A DNA stretch of 32,469 nucleotides, taken from the NCBI GenBank assembly GCA_028704515.1, contig JAQWFH010000023.1, positions 1 to 32,469 of the forward strand, written 5' to 3'. The notes under the pieces were generated by a model. That model was not told where the DNA came from and made no database searches. It was given only the letters and a program-made list of their open reading frames with translations. The DNA comes from Eubacteriales bacterium. Lineage in GTDB: Bacteria > Bacillota > Clostridia > Peptostreptococcales > Anaerovoracaceae. Shown piece after piece: positions 7,329 to 16,400 of the stretch (position 1 is the stretch's first letter; each line of letters opens with the position of its first letter). The translations under genes and the position numbers were made by a program.

Positions 7329-8521
7329 CAGTTTCCTCTTCCCGCCATCGCAGTACCGGCCTTTATTCCCGTTTCCCATGCATTTTGCAGATTATATCCG
7401 CCGCATGGCCCGTCATAGTCGAGTATCTCACCCGAAAAATACAATCCTTTTACAATCTTTGATTCCATAGTATCAGCTTCCACCTCATCAAGACTCACGC
7501 CTCCTGCTGTGCATTGAGCATCTTTCCAACCACCGGCTCCGGAAAGCTTTATTCTAAACGATGATATGGCTGTAGTAATATTTTTTATGTCGCTTTCAGT
7601 GGGTGTTGCGCTTCTGTTTTGCTCCATCATGCACACGGCCGACAGAGCTTCCGCAAGCTTGTCCGGAAAAATCGTATTTAATATTCGCTCCGTATTCATG
7701 CCTGGAAGCTTACTCCTTTCAATTAAAAGCTTTTCTATCATATTGAGCTCGTAATCGGGCATAAAGTTTATTATAACATAAAACTGACCAAAAGCGACGC
7801 CCGGAGATTCATCTTCTTCCAATCTTACAAATCTGCTCAGGTTGAACACTGCTATCCCGGATATCCCTGTTTCGGTAAATTGTACTTCACCAAGCTCTTC
7901 CGCCAATTTGATTTCATTTTTATAAAGAGAAAGTCTTGCCTTTACCCTAATTCCCTTGAGTGCCATTGCCTCCTCTTTATTGTCTGAATTTAAAGAGGTC
8001 AAAACCGGTGCAAGCCTTTTAACGCTATGCCCCAAATTTTTCGCAAATATATATCCGTCTCCCGATGTGCCGAATACCGGAGACGATTTTCCGCCGCAGG
8101 CTATGAGTAATTTCTTTGTCTCGTATTTTTTTTGTGCAGCTTTAATAACGAAGCCTCCACCTCGATTCTCCGTTATTTGACCTACAGTAGTCTTGCAAAT
8201 AAGTTCTACATTTAGATGCGATAATTGGTGCACCAAGGCATCCACGACCTGCGAGGCTTGCCCAGAATAAGGGTATACTCTTCCTTCATCTTCTTCTCTT
8301 GTCAATATACCGGCGCTGCTCAAAAATTCTCTTACATAACCGGATGATTTGCAAGCTGTATTGGTTATATTGCACCTACCGTTGCCGCTAGCGGATATTT
8401 TTTTTCCCGGCTTTTCTTTTTTTTCTAATATGCAAATTTTTGCAGACGGATTTATGCGTGCTGCCATTAACGCGGCAGCCATGCCGGATGCTCCGGCTCC
8501 TATAATTAATATATCGTACAC
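7328..8521 (-). CDS. BaiN/YhiN (HI0933)-family flavoprotein
   Basis: A 397-residue FAD-binding protein starting YDILIIGAGASGMAAAL (Rossmann GxGxxG) and continuing with KKISASGNGRCNITN, the family hallmark. The C-terminal CGGYNLQNAWETG contacts FAD in this fold. Members are annotated as NAD(P)/FAD-dependent oxidoreductases; BaiN of bile-acid-dehydroxylating clostridia is one studied member, but that alone does not imply bile acid metabolism here. The start is GTG at 8519-8521 with GGAGG 6 bases upstream. It is translationally coupled to the downstream COG2509 gene and is divergent from the metallophosphoesterase gene, so it probably heads the run down to thiI. Confidence 0.88.
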   Translation of the reverse strand: MYDILIIGAGASGMAAALMAARINPSAKICILEKKEKPGKKISASGNGRCNITNTACKSSGYVREFLSSAGILTREEDEGRVYPYSGQASQVVDALVHQLSHLNVELICKTTVGQITENRGGGFVIKAAQKKYETKKLLIACGGKSSPVFGTSGDGYIFAKNLGHSVKRLAPVLTSLNSDNKEEAMALKGIRVKARLSLYKNEIKLAEELGEVQFTETGISGIAVFNLSRFVRLEEDESPGVAFGQFYVIINFMPDYELNMIEKLLIERSKLPGMNTERILNTIFPDKLAEALSAVCMMEQNRSATPTESDIKNITTAISSFRIKLSGAGGWKDAQCTAGGVSLDEVEADTMESKIVKGLYFSGEILDYDGPCGGYNLQNAWETGIKAGTAMAGRGN

Positions 8522-8548
8522 TTGTTTCCTCCGAACAAAAGTTTTTCG

Positions 8549-8577
8549 TTGATAATTTTTATTCTAAATGCTATTAT
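8549..8577 (+). promoter_or_regulatory. SigA-type promoter of the metallophosphoesterase gene, giving a near-leaderless mRNA
   Basis: TTGATA (8549-8554) and TATTAT (8572-8577) are separated by exactly 17 bases. Transcription should start near 8583-8585, only two to four bases before the ATG at 8587. No purine-rich ribosome-binding site precedes that ATG. The AT-rich core (TATTATATATAA) could also serve the divergent flavoprotein gene, since it reads TATAAT on the minus strand at 8573-8578. Confidence 0.6.
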
Positions 8578-8586
8578 ATATAAGAT

Positions 8587-9432
8587 ATGTTTAAATTTAT
8601 TAGAAAAATATTTACTCTTTTTATAATATGTGTCATCGTTGGCACAGGAATCTTATGCTATGCAAGGTTTGCAGAACCCAATATGCTTGGCAAAACCAAT
8701 ATCGATATTCCTGTAAGTAATATTGTCATTCCCGAAGGAAAAGAACTCAAGATTTTCCTCTTTAGCGATACACACCTGGGATTTTCATACAACATTGAAG
8801 ATTTCAAAAGGGTTGTTAAAATCTGCAATGAAGAAAATCCTGACATCGTAATATTTTCGGGCGATCTTATTGATGATATAAAAAAATATAACGAGGACCT
8901 CGATTTAATTTCCGATGAAATGAGCAGGATCGATGCACCGCTGGGAAAGTATGCGGTACTGGGAAACCATGATTATGGCAGCAACGGTAGCAGCACATAT
9001 ATTGACATTATGTCAAGCGGCGGCTTTGAAGTGCTTGTAAACGAGCATATTTTTATTGAGGAATACAATATCGTCATATTCGGTATCGATGACTATCTTA
9101 TCGGATACGGCAATCCCGATATTCTGACGGCCGCATCACCTGACACCTGCAATATTGTAATTTGCCATGAACCTGATATCGCAGATGAATTAACGGATTA
9201 TAACGTGTCTGTAATGTTATCCGGCCATACTCACGGCGGTCAAGTATATTTGCCTTTCTATACAAAGGATTTTCTCCCCACATACGGTAAAAAATATGTG
9301 CGTGGCCTTTATGAGGTTGGCGAAAACGGATTCCCTCTTTATGTTACAAAGGGAATAGGCACAACTAACCTGCCTTTTAGATTATTTTCAAAGCCCGAGG
9401 TCACAATTATGACCCTTAATCCTTTGACATAA
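8587..9432 (+). CDS. Membrane-anchored calcineurin-like metallophosphoesterase (YkuE-like)
   Basis: A 281-residue protein with one N-terminal membrane segment (about residues 8-25) and a metallophosphoesterase domain facing outward. Metal ligands are visible: Asp61 and His63 in SDTHLG, Asp93 in SGDLIDD, Asn127 and His128 in GNHDYG, His194 in VICHEPD, and His214/His216 in SGHTHGGQVY. The family includes B. subtilis YkuE and UDP-diacylglucosamine hydrolase-like enzymes, with substrates often uncertain. The reading frame starts within a few bases of the predicted transcript start, so the mRNA seems nearly leaderless. It is a single-gene unit closed by a hairpin terminator. Confidence 0.88.
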   Translation: MFKFIRKIFTLFIICVIVGTGILCYARFAEPNMLGKTNIDIPVSNIVIPEGKELKIFLFSDTHLGFSYNIEDFKRVVKICNEENPDIVIFSGDLIDDIKKYNEDLDLISDEMSRIDAPLGKYAVLGNHDYGSNGSSTYIDIMSSGGFEVLVNEHIFIEEYNIVIFGIDDYLIGYGNPDILTAASPDTCNIVICHEPDIADELTDYNVSVMLSGHTHGGQVYLPFYTKDFLPTYGKKYVRGLYEVGENGFPLYVTKGIGTTNLPFRLFSKPEVTIMTLNPLT

Positions 9433-9437
9433 ACAAT

Positions 9438-9471
9438 AAGCGCTACGACAAAAGCCGTAGCTGCTTTTTTT
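9438..9471 (+). terminator. Rho-independent terminator after the metallophosphoesterase gene
   Basis: The arms GCTACG (9442-9447) and CGTAGC (9456-9461), with an outer AGC/GCT extension across a bulge, are followed by seven T's. The stop codon of the gene is immediately upstream. Confidence 0.8.
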
Positions 9472-9492
9472 ATTGTGCCTTTTGTGCCCGGT

Positions 9493-10587
9493 TTATATCT
9501 TTTTTAGCCTTTTGTTTCTTTGCCGCGGGATTTTCTTCTTTTGCTTTTGTTCGCGCATTCCCTGCTCATATTTTACCCCAAGCGCATCCATCATAAATAT
9601 AAAAATCGGAACTCCTATCAAAAGCCCCCATACTCCCATGTAATGCTCTCCTACCAGAAGTATACTGAACACAAAGCACACCGGAAGTTGTGTCTTGTTT
9701 GCCATGAGCTTCGGATTAAGAAGGTAAGCTTCAACCGCGTGTAAAACAGCTATTGTAGCCAGGACTTCAATTACCATCACTATTCCCCCGGTGTTAAACG
9801 CAATAGCCGAAAGAGGTATCAATGATATTATTACCCCGGCTACCGGAATCAAGCCTAAGAAAAATATCATTATTCCTAATGCGATTACATCCGGAAGCCC
9901 TATGAATTTGAATGCAAATACAGACAACACACAATTTACGAAGGCTATCGTTAACTGAACCTTCATTACCTTACCAAAAGTAGCGCAGAAGTTTTGACCG
10001 AAACTAACGAAATACGTATAAAAATCCGAAATCTGACTCTTTGCGAGGTACTCACCAAAAAATGCAATTTTGTTCCTCTCTAACAGAATAAGAAATGAAA
10101 GCAATATTGCAAGGGACAACGTAATTGCCATATGTGCTATAATAGTGCTTAAATCGGTCATGAACTTCGTAAGGTATACCGTTACTTCCGATATGTAAGG
10201 GCTCATATCAATAACAGTCAAAGCTCTTGACAGGCGGGGGCTCAACGCGTCATTAAATGCAGCCCAGTCAAATTTAATGATAACATTTACGATTTCCGTA
10301 ACACGTGCTATAGCGGATGGTATGAATAAGCCAATCCCTACGACTACGAGTGTAATAAAAATCACATATAATAAAGCCAATGTGCCAGCTATAGGTATGC
10401 GAATCCCCATCTCGAGAAAGAAATCTTTGATTTTTTTAGTTGCAACATAAAAAACAAAGCATAGCACAAAGGTCATAAGAACTAAGTCCAACATATTCCA
10501 CACGGTTATGAGGAGTAATGACAGGACTATTATCGAAATAATCTTCGCTCTTCTTTCTTTGCTGAAAAAATTACTGTTATTTTCCAT
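9493..10587 (-). CDS. AI-2E/PerM-family membrane transporter
   Basis: A 364-residue protein with about eight hydrophobic segments arranged as in the AI-2E (UPF0118) family: pairs of helices at the N-terminus, a soluble-looking stretch around 95-150, and the hallmark FFLGLIPVAGVIISLIPLSA in the C-terminal half. Family members have been linked to autoinducer-2 export (TqsA) and to Na+/H+ antiport in other bacteria, so the substrate cannot be assigned. A lysine/arginine-rich tail (EQKQKKKIPRQRNKR) ends the protein. ATG 10585-10587 has AGGGA 7 bases upstream. The gene follows the DUF308 gene by 16 bases, so the two are probably co-transcribed. Confidence 0.85.
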   Translation of the reverse strand: MENNSNFFSKERRAKIISIIVLSLLLITVWNMLDLVLMTFVLCFVFYVATKKIKDFFLEMGIRIPIAGTLALLYVIFITLVVVGIGLFIPSAIARVTEIVNVIIKFDWAAFNDALSPRLSRALTVIDMSPYISEVTVYLTKFMTDLSTIIAHMAITLSLAILLSFLILLERNKIAFFGEYLAKSQISDFYTYFVSFGQNFCATFGKVMKVQLTIAFVNCVLSVFAFKFIGLPDVIALGIMIFFLGLIPVAGVIISLIPLSAIAFNTGGIVMVIEVLATIAVLHAVEAYLLNPKLMANKTQLPVCFVFSILLVGEHYMGVWGLLIGVPIFIFMMDALGVKYEQGMREQKQKKKIPRQRNKRLKKI

Positions 10588-10603
10588 GGAAAATCCCTTC
10601 AGT

Positions 10604-11185
10604 CTATTTTGACCTTGAATTTTTTTTGGATTCCGAGCGTTTGCTTCTGGAATCCGAATCTGATTTTGACTTCATCCCTTTTGGAATTTCAATTCCCGTA
10701 TATATAAGATTCATTGCCTGAACCATCAGACATATCCCTACAATAATAGCTACGCTTAGCGCGAAAGTTGCCTGATTGAAAAAAGAATAGAATCCCACCA
10801 GCAGAGATAATACACCAAGTCCGGCTTTACGAGCCCACATCTTTTCAGAATCTTTTCCACATCGAATAACGGCTACTATCCTCGTTATACCGACAAACAT
10901 AAGCCACATCCCAAAAAAGACAGGTACAGTTATATCCGCAATCAGCTGGTTGAAAAGTACAATGACAGACAATAGAATTGATAATATAGACTCGGTCAGA
11001 AAATAATCCCTATGCCACGTTCTCTTTTTTACTTTTATACATACAAGGACACCAAATGCCCCTTGAATTAGCATTAACATCCCAATTATAAATGCAAACG
11101 CAATAAAGGTTTTGCCCGCATTCATAAAGCACAAGACAGAAGCAAATGCGTAAAGCACCCCCATAGTTATTGTTATTATGCGCAT
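10604..11185 (-). CDS. DUF308 (HdeD-like) membrane protein with charged tail
   Basis: A 193-residue protein with six predicted membrane helices in three hairpins, the pattern of DUF308/HdeD proteins. The last 23 residues (KGMKSKSDSDSRSKRSESKK and on) are very rich in Ser, Lys and Arg and are presumably cytoplasmic and disordered. HdeD is associated with acid resistance in E. coli, but nothing here shows that role. The start is ATG 11183-11185, with AAGGGAG about 12 bases upstream, a rather long spacing. It precedes the AI-2E-family gene and diverges from dinB. Confidence 0.75.
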   Translation of the reverse strand: MRIITITMGVLYAFASVLCFMNAGKTFIAFAFIIGMLMLIQGAFGVLVCIKVKKRTWHRDYFLTESILSILLSVIVLFNQLIADITVPVFFGMWLMFVGITRIVAVIRCGKDSEKMWARKAGLGVLSLLVGFYSFFNQATFALSVAIIVGICLMVQAMNLIYTGIEIPKGMKSKSDSDSRSKRSESKKNSRSK

Positions 11186-11227
11186 ATTAAAATACCGCTC
11201 CCTTCCTATTTCTATAGTGTAACATAA

Positions 11228-11261
11228 TTGATTTTATTTTTAAAGCAAAATGTTATATAAT
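11228..11261 (+). promoter_or_regulatory. Promoter of dinB placed so that the mRNA is leaderless
   Basis: TATAAT (11256-11261) ends six bases before the ATG at 11268, so transcription would start at or next to the A of the start codon. TTGATT (11228-11233) could be the -35 if GTTATA (11252-11257) is used as -10 with an 18-base spacer. No ribosome-binding site precedes either ATG. The ATG at 11250 lies upstream of the -10 and so should not be in the mRNA. Confidence 0.5.
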
Positions 11262-11267
11262 AACTAT

Positions 11268-12491
11268 ATGAACAGAACTATACTTCATTGCGACATGAAC
11301 GCATTTTTTGCGTCGGTTGAACTCCTTGATTATCCCGAATTAAAGAATGTTCCAATGGTGGTGTGTGGAGACCCAAAAAACCGCCATGGTATTATATTGG
11401 CAAAAAATGAGATTGCGAAAAAATACGGCGTAAAAACTGCCGAAACACTGATGCAAGCGAAAAAGAAATGTCCCGGCTTGATGACCGTACCGCCAAACCA
11501 TGAAAAATACACGAAGTACAGTCACCTTATAAACGATATCTACTACAGATACACCGATATGGTTGAACCCTTCAGCATTGACGAGTCATGGCTTGATGTG
11601 ACTGGTAGCCTTAAACTTTTTGGAACCGGTAGACAAATAGCCGATACGATACGTGAGCATATAAAGATGGAATTAGGTTTGACTCTCTCCGTCGGCGTTT
11701 CATTTAACAAGATCTTTGCCAAAATGGGCTCGGAATATAAAAAGCCGGATGCGACAACCGAAATAACAAAGGACAACTATAAAGAGCTCCTCTGGGGACT
11801 TCCTGCTGCTGATATGTTCTTCGTCGGACGGGTCACGGCCGATAAGCTCAAAAAAACCGGTATAAATACCATAGGAGATCTTGCAAATTCAAATGTGAAG
11901 CGCCTTGTGAAATTGCTCGGCAAGCAAGGTGAAATGATTCACAATTATGCAAACGGGATTGATGATTCGCCGGTTCGTTATATATCGGATAGGCCGAGTA
12001 TGAAATCCGTCGGGAATGGTATAACCTTTGCCCGAAATCTTGTGAACGAGGACGACATAATTACAGCCGTTACGGGACTTTCTGATACGGTTGCATCACG
12101 CCTCAGAAGGTATAAGCTCAAAGCATGTGGCGTAAAAACCGATACAAAGGATTCATATTTTAAAAGTGTATCGCGCCAAATGCAGCTGCCGACCTCTACG
12201 AATATTTCCAAGGAAATATCCGATGCCGCCGTTAGGCTTGTAAAAGCTTCATTCCCTCCCGGCACTGAGATAAGACTGATAACGGTAACGGCGATTAATT
12301 TAGAAGCCGAGGATGAGGCTGTACAGCTTTCCTTTTTTGACGATGACGATCCCGCTTCGCGTAAAAACGACGAGAAGCTTGAACGCACAATAGATGTTAT
12401 TAGAGAAAAATTTGGTAAAGAATCCATAGCATATGCTCAGATTATTGGAAACGATATAGGCATCAATACAAAAGACTCGGGTAAAGAATAA
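11268..12491 (+). CDS. dinB: DNA polymerase IV (Y-family translesion polymerase)
   Basis: A 407-residue Y-family polymerase. Catalytic carboxylates are Asp9 in HCDMNAFFASVE and Asp105-Glu106 in EPFSIDESWLDV; the HhH/thumb region around 175-230 (KTGINTIGDLA) and the little-finger domain follow. A beta-clamp binding motif QLSFF lies near residues 353-357, so the polymerase can be recruited to the replication clamp. It copies past DNA lesions with low fidelity. I prefer the ATG at 11268 (MNRTILHCD) over the in-frame ATG at 11250, because the conserved N-terminus begins there and the -10 element lies between the two. No LexA-type operator was recognised. Confidence 0.93.
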   Translation: MNRTILHCDMNAFFASVELLDYPELKNVPMVVCGDPKNRHGIILAKNEIAKKYGVKTAETLMQAKKKCPGLMTVPPNHEKYTKYSHLINDIYYRYTDMVEPFSIDESWLDVTGSLKLFGTGRQIADTIREHIKMELGLTLSVGVSFNKIFAKMGSEYKKPDATTEITKDNYKELLWGLPAADMFFVGRVTADKLKKTGINTIGDLANSNVKRLVKLLGKQGEMIHNYANGIDDSPVRYISDRPSMKSVGNGITFARNLVNEDDIITAVTGLSDTVASRLRRYKLKACGVKTDTKDSYFKSVSRQMQLPTSTNISKEISDAAVRLVKASFPPGTEIRLITVTAINLEAEDEAVQLSFFDDDDPASRKNDEKLERTIDVIREKFGKESIAYAQIIGNDIGINTKDSGKE

Positions 12492-12517
12492 AGAAGGGCA
12501 CTGCCCTTCTTTATTTT
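12490..12517. terminator. Bidirectional terminator between dinB and pfkA
   Basis: A perfect 10-base stem AAAGAAGGGC/GCCCTTCTTT (12490-12499 and 12503-12512) with a three-base loop. The outer A/T bases give U-rich ends on both strands. The stem overlaps the stop codons of both convergent genes, so very little spacer DNA is used. Confidence 0.85.
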
Positions 12518-13473
12518 GATAATATATCCACGATTTCTAGTGCCGTATCATCAAATTCACGATTCATTTCAAGTGCATCTTCGAGATTGTAAGCGATTAT
12601 TTCACCACCTGAAATTCCTATCGCCTTTGATTCAGGTTCATACATCAAAAGACGCGCAGCTTTATATCCCATCTTTGATGCCAGCATTCTGTCTCTGGCC
12701 GTAGGTGAACCTCCTCTTTGAACATATCCCAGTACGACTATCTTGGTTTCCTGTCCTGTACGTTCTTGAATTATATCTGCCAATTCCTGAGTTCCCAAGT
12801 CAACCCCCTCAGCCTTAACAATAATACTGTGGAGCTTTCCTCTGTTGATGCCTTGCACTACCTTTCTGCAAACAGCATTTATATCAACGGGCTTTTCCGG
12901 CACCAATATGCTTTCTGCTCCGCCTGTCAAACCTGCGTACAGAGCTATATCGCCGCAATTGCGCCCCATGACCTCTATCACAGACGTTCTCTGATGTGAG
13001 GAGGAAGTGTCTCTGATATTGCTTATCGCCCCCAAAACTGTGTTTACGGCCGTATCAAAGCCTATCGTATAGTCTGTATAACCCAAATCGTTATCTATAG
13101 TGCCCGGTATGCACATTACAGTTAATCCCATCTTCGAGAGCATAAGTCCGCCTCTATATGAGCCGTCGCCTCCTATAATTACCATCCCGTCTAAGCCAAA
13201 GGTCTTAATCATTCCATAGGCCTTTTGACGCCCTTCCTCAGTAGGGAAACGTTCGGAACGCGCCGTTTTGAGAATCGTGCCGCCTTTATGCAAAATGTCG
13301 GAAACCGATGAAATATTCATTTCCTGGAATTTGCCTTCTATCAACCCTTCATATCCGTAATTGATGCCGTATACCTTCATATCTTGCGATAGCGCCGTTC
13401 TAACTACCGCCCTTATAACCGCATTCATTCCGGGCGAATCCCCTCCGCTTGTAAGTATACCTATTGTCTTCAT
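12511..13473 (-). CDS. pfkA: ATP-dependent 6-phosphofructokinase
   Basis: A 320-residue PfkA that phosphorylates fructose 6-phosphate in glycolysis. The nucleotide site has LTSGGDSPGMN and GGDGSYRG with Gly104 (ATP type; PPi-dependent enzymes carry Asp here). The catalytic PGTIDNDL contains Asp127 and Asp129, and EVMGRNCGD is the substrate-binding loop. Numbering matches the E. coli enzyme closely. The ribosome-binding site AAAGGAGG is ideal and lies 16 bases after the dnaE stop. The dnaE-pfkA order is common in Firmicutes and indicates co-transcription. Confidence 0.96.
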   Translation of the reverse strand: MKTIGILTSGGDSPGMNAVIRAVVRTALSQDMKVYGINYGYEGLIEGKFQEMNISSVSDILHKGGTILKTARSERFPTEEGRQKAYGMIKTFGLDGMVIIGGDGSYRGGLMLSKMGLTVMCIPGTIDNDLGYTDYTIGFDTAVNTVLGAISNIRDTSSSHQRTSVIEVMGRNCGDIALYAGLTGGAESILVPEKPVDINAVCRKVVQGINRGKLHSIIVKAEGVDLGTQELADIIQERTGQETKIVVLGYVQRGGSPTARDRMLASKMGYKAARLLMYEPESKAIGISGGEIIAYNLEDALEMNREFDDTALEIVDILSK

Positions 13474-13489
13474 TTAAAGACCTCCTTTC

Positions 13490-16400
13490 TTATATCTTAA
13501 TATTTTCTATACCGATTAATTCACTTATTTCTTTTATAAAATCGTCCTGAGGTTCTACCCAAAGCTTCTCCGGAGCCTTGAAGCCTTTGCCCTCTTTGTA
13601 TATAATTACGGGAACATCTCCGGGATATGAGGTTAAGATTGTTTCCAGCGCTCTATAATCGACATTATCCGCATTTAACTTTATTGAGGTCGCTTTAGGG
13701 ATATCTTCTTTTGCTTTCAAAAGGGGTTCTACGCTTTTGTCCTGCACCGTCTCTAAGTATGTAAGATCAGATATCTTCTCGGCTATCAGCGTAGGGGCTT
13801 CATCCTCTTTAAAGTTGACCGTTCCTCTTACCGCTATTATTCTATCATCGCTTATGAACATATTATATTTTTCATAAATATTTGGAAATACCAGTATTTC
13901 AACTACGCCGTAAAGGTCCTGCAAATCTAAGAAGGCCATCATTCGGTTTGCTTTTGTTACAAGAGTTTTCTTTGCACTTATGATACCTGCAATAGTTACC
14001 TTCATACCGTCCTTCAGCTTGCCTTCATTCTCATGTCCTTGTATAAAATCTTCGGAGTTGGCTGTAGCCGTTCTCTCTATAACATTAACATAATCATCAA
14101 GCGGATGTCCCGATATATACACTCCCAGCATTTCCTTTTCAAAATCCATAAGCTCCCTATCGGAAAACTCAGCTATATCCGGAAGCCTAGCACCTACCTC
14201 GGCGGCAGCCATGACATCTGCTGTTTGATCCATACTGAACAACGACATCTGCCCCTCTAGGTTTTTTCTTGCATTTCCTTGAGCCGATTCGATAAGTGTC
14301 TCAAATACCGCAAGATGCTGTGCCCTGCTACCCTCCATGCAGGCAAATGCCCCTGACTTTATCAGGCTCTCTATAGCCTTTTTGTTTACTTCGTGTATGT
14401 TTATATTATTTATAAAATCAAAGATATTGTCGGGTATGCCGTTCTCATTTCTAAGCCGTAATATTTCATTGATTACTCCCTCGCCGACATTTTTTACGCT
14501 CAAAAGACCAAATCGTATTGCTCCGTCTGATACTGTAAATTTAGACGTTGCTTCCTTTACACAAGGAGGCAGAACCTTTATTCCCATATCTCTGCAGTTC
14601 TTTATATATTTTGCTATTTGATTTGAATCTCCCATAATTGATGTCAAAAGCGCAGCCATAAACTCTACGGGATAATATGTCTTAAGATATCCCGTTTCAT
14701 ACGCAATTACAGCATATGCAGCCGCGTGGGATTTATTGAACGCATATTCGGCAAAGCTGGTCATGCTGTTGAAAATTTCTTCCGCATCTTTTTTTGGTAT
14801 GCCGTTTCTTATGCACCCCGGAACCTCTATACTGCCGTCGTCGCCTTTTTTACCGTATATAAAATATTCCTTTTCCTTCTGCATTACGTCGGCCTTCTTC
14901 TTACTCATGGCACGACGCACCAAATCGCTCCTGCCGTAAGAATAACCACCCAGATCTCTTACTATTTGCATTACCTGCTCTTGATATACAATGCAGCCGT
15001 AGGTTACCGAAAGAATAGGCTTAAGCGAGTCATTTATATATTTAATACTTTTCGTATTTTTCTTGTTTTCTATGTAATCGGGAATGGATGCCATCGGTCC
15101 CGGTCTAAAAAGTGCAATGCCCGCAATAATATCCTCAAAGCAGTCGGGCTTAAGATTTTTCATAAATTGAGTCATGCCTCCGGACTCGAGCTGGAATATT
15201 CCAAGCGTATTTCCTTCGGAAATCGTTTGATACACCTTAGGATCATCATAGCCCATAGAAGAAAATTCAATCTTCTTTCCGTGATTTTTTTCTATCAGTT
15301 CTAGGGCATCGTGAATAACAGTGAGCGTTCTGAGACCGAGAAAATCCATTTTCAAAAGTCCTAGCTCCTCTATTGTATTCATCGTGAATTGGGTAGATAT
15401 GCCCTTGTCTGACATGTATAACGGGACATACTCCCCTATGCCTTCCTTGGATATAACTACGCCTGCAGCGTGTGTCGATGCGTGGCGAGGCATGCCTTCT
15501 ATTGCTCTTGAGAGGTCGATAACCTTGGCAACCCTCTTATCATTATCATATCTTTCGCGAAGCTCAGGGTTCATCCTAAGAGCTTTGTCTATAGTCATTT
15601 TTAGATCGAACGGTATAGCCTTAGCAATGGAATCAGCCTCCCCATATGTCAGTCCTAATGCTCTGGATACGTCTCTAACCGCAGCCTTTGCTTTCATGGT
15701 CCCAAACGTAATTATTTGAGATACCTTGTCAACCCCGTATTTTTCTATTACATATTCTATTACTTCATTTCGTCTTTCATAGCAAAAATCTATGTCTATA
15801 TCGGGCATCGATATTCTTTCGGGGTTTAGAAATCTTTCAAAAATCAATCCATATTTTATAGGGTCTATATCCGTAATTTTAAGCACATAAGATACCATGC
15901 TTCCTGCCGCAGAGCCTCTGCCCGGGCCGACCGGTATACCCTTGCTCCTTGCGTATGCGATAAAATCCCATACAATTAAAAAATATTCGACGTACCCCAT
16001 TTCCTTTATTGTTGAAAGCTCATAATCCAATCTTTTATAAAGGTCCTTTGCTTCTTGCGATGCGTCTTCTCTGTCGATATTGTATCTATCCTTCATGCCT
16101 ATTTCGCAAAGCTCATCGAGGTATACTACATTATCCTTCCCATCTGAACCGCGAAATTCAGGAAAATGAAAATTTCCAAATTCTATTTCCACATTGCATT
16201 GCTCTGCAATTTTCAAAGTATTGTCGCAAGCCTCCGGAAATGAATGAAATATCCTGCGCATCTCGCCCTCGGATTTTAAATAAAATTGGTCTCCGGAAAA
16301 TCTCATCCTGTTCTCATCATCCACATGAGCTGCAGTCTGAATGCATAGCAATACATCGTGAGTTTCTGCATCGCTTTGATTTACATAGTGCACATCGTTC

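Noticed and set aside
12511-13473. PPi-dependent phosphofructokinase, suggested by the nearby membrane pyrophosphatase
   Set aside because: The GGDGS motif with Gly104 marks the ATP-dependent type.
14726-15304. 192-codon open frame on the plus strand, opposite dnaE
   Set aside because: It lies antisense to the strongly conserved dnaE palm domain, has no ribosome-binding site or recognisable domain, and its composition follows from the opposite codons.
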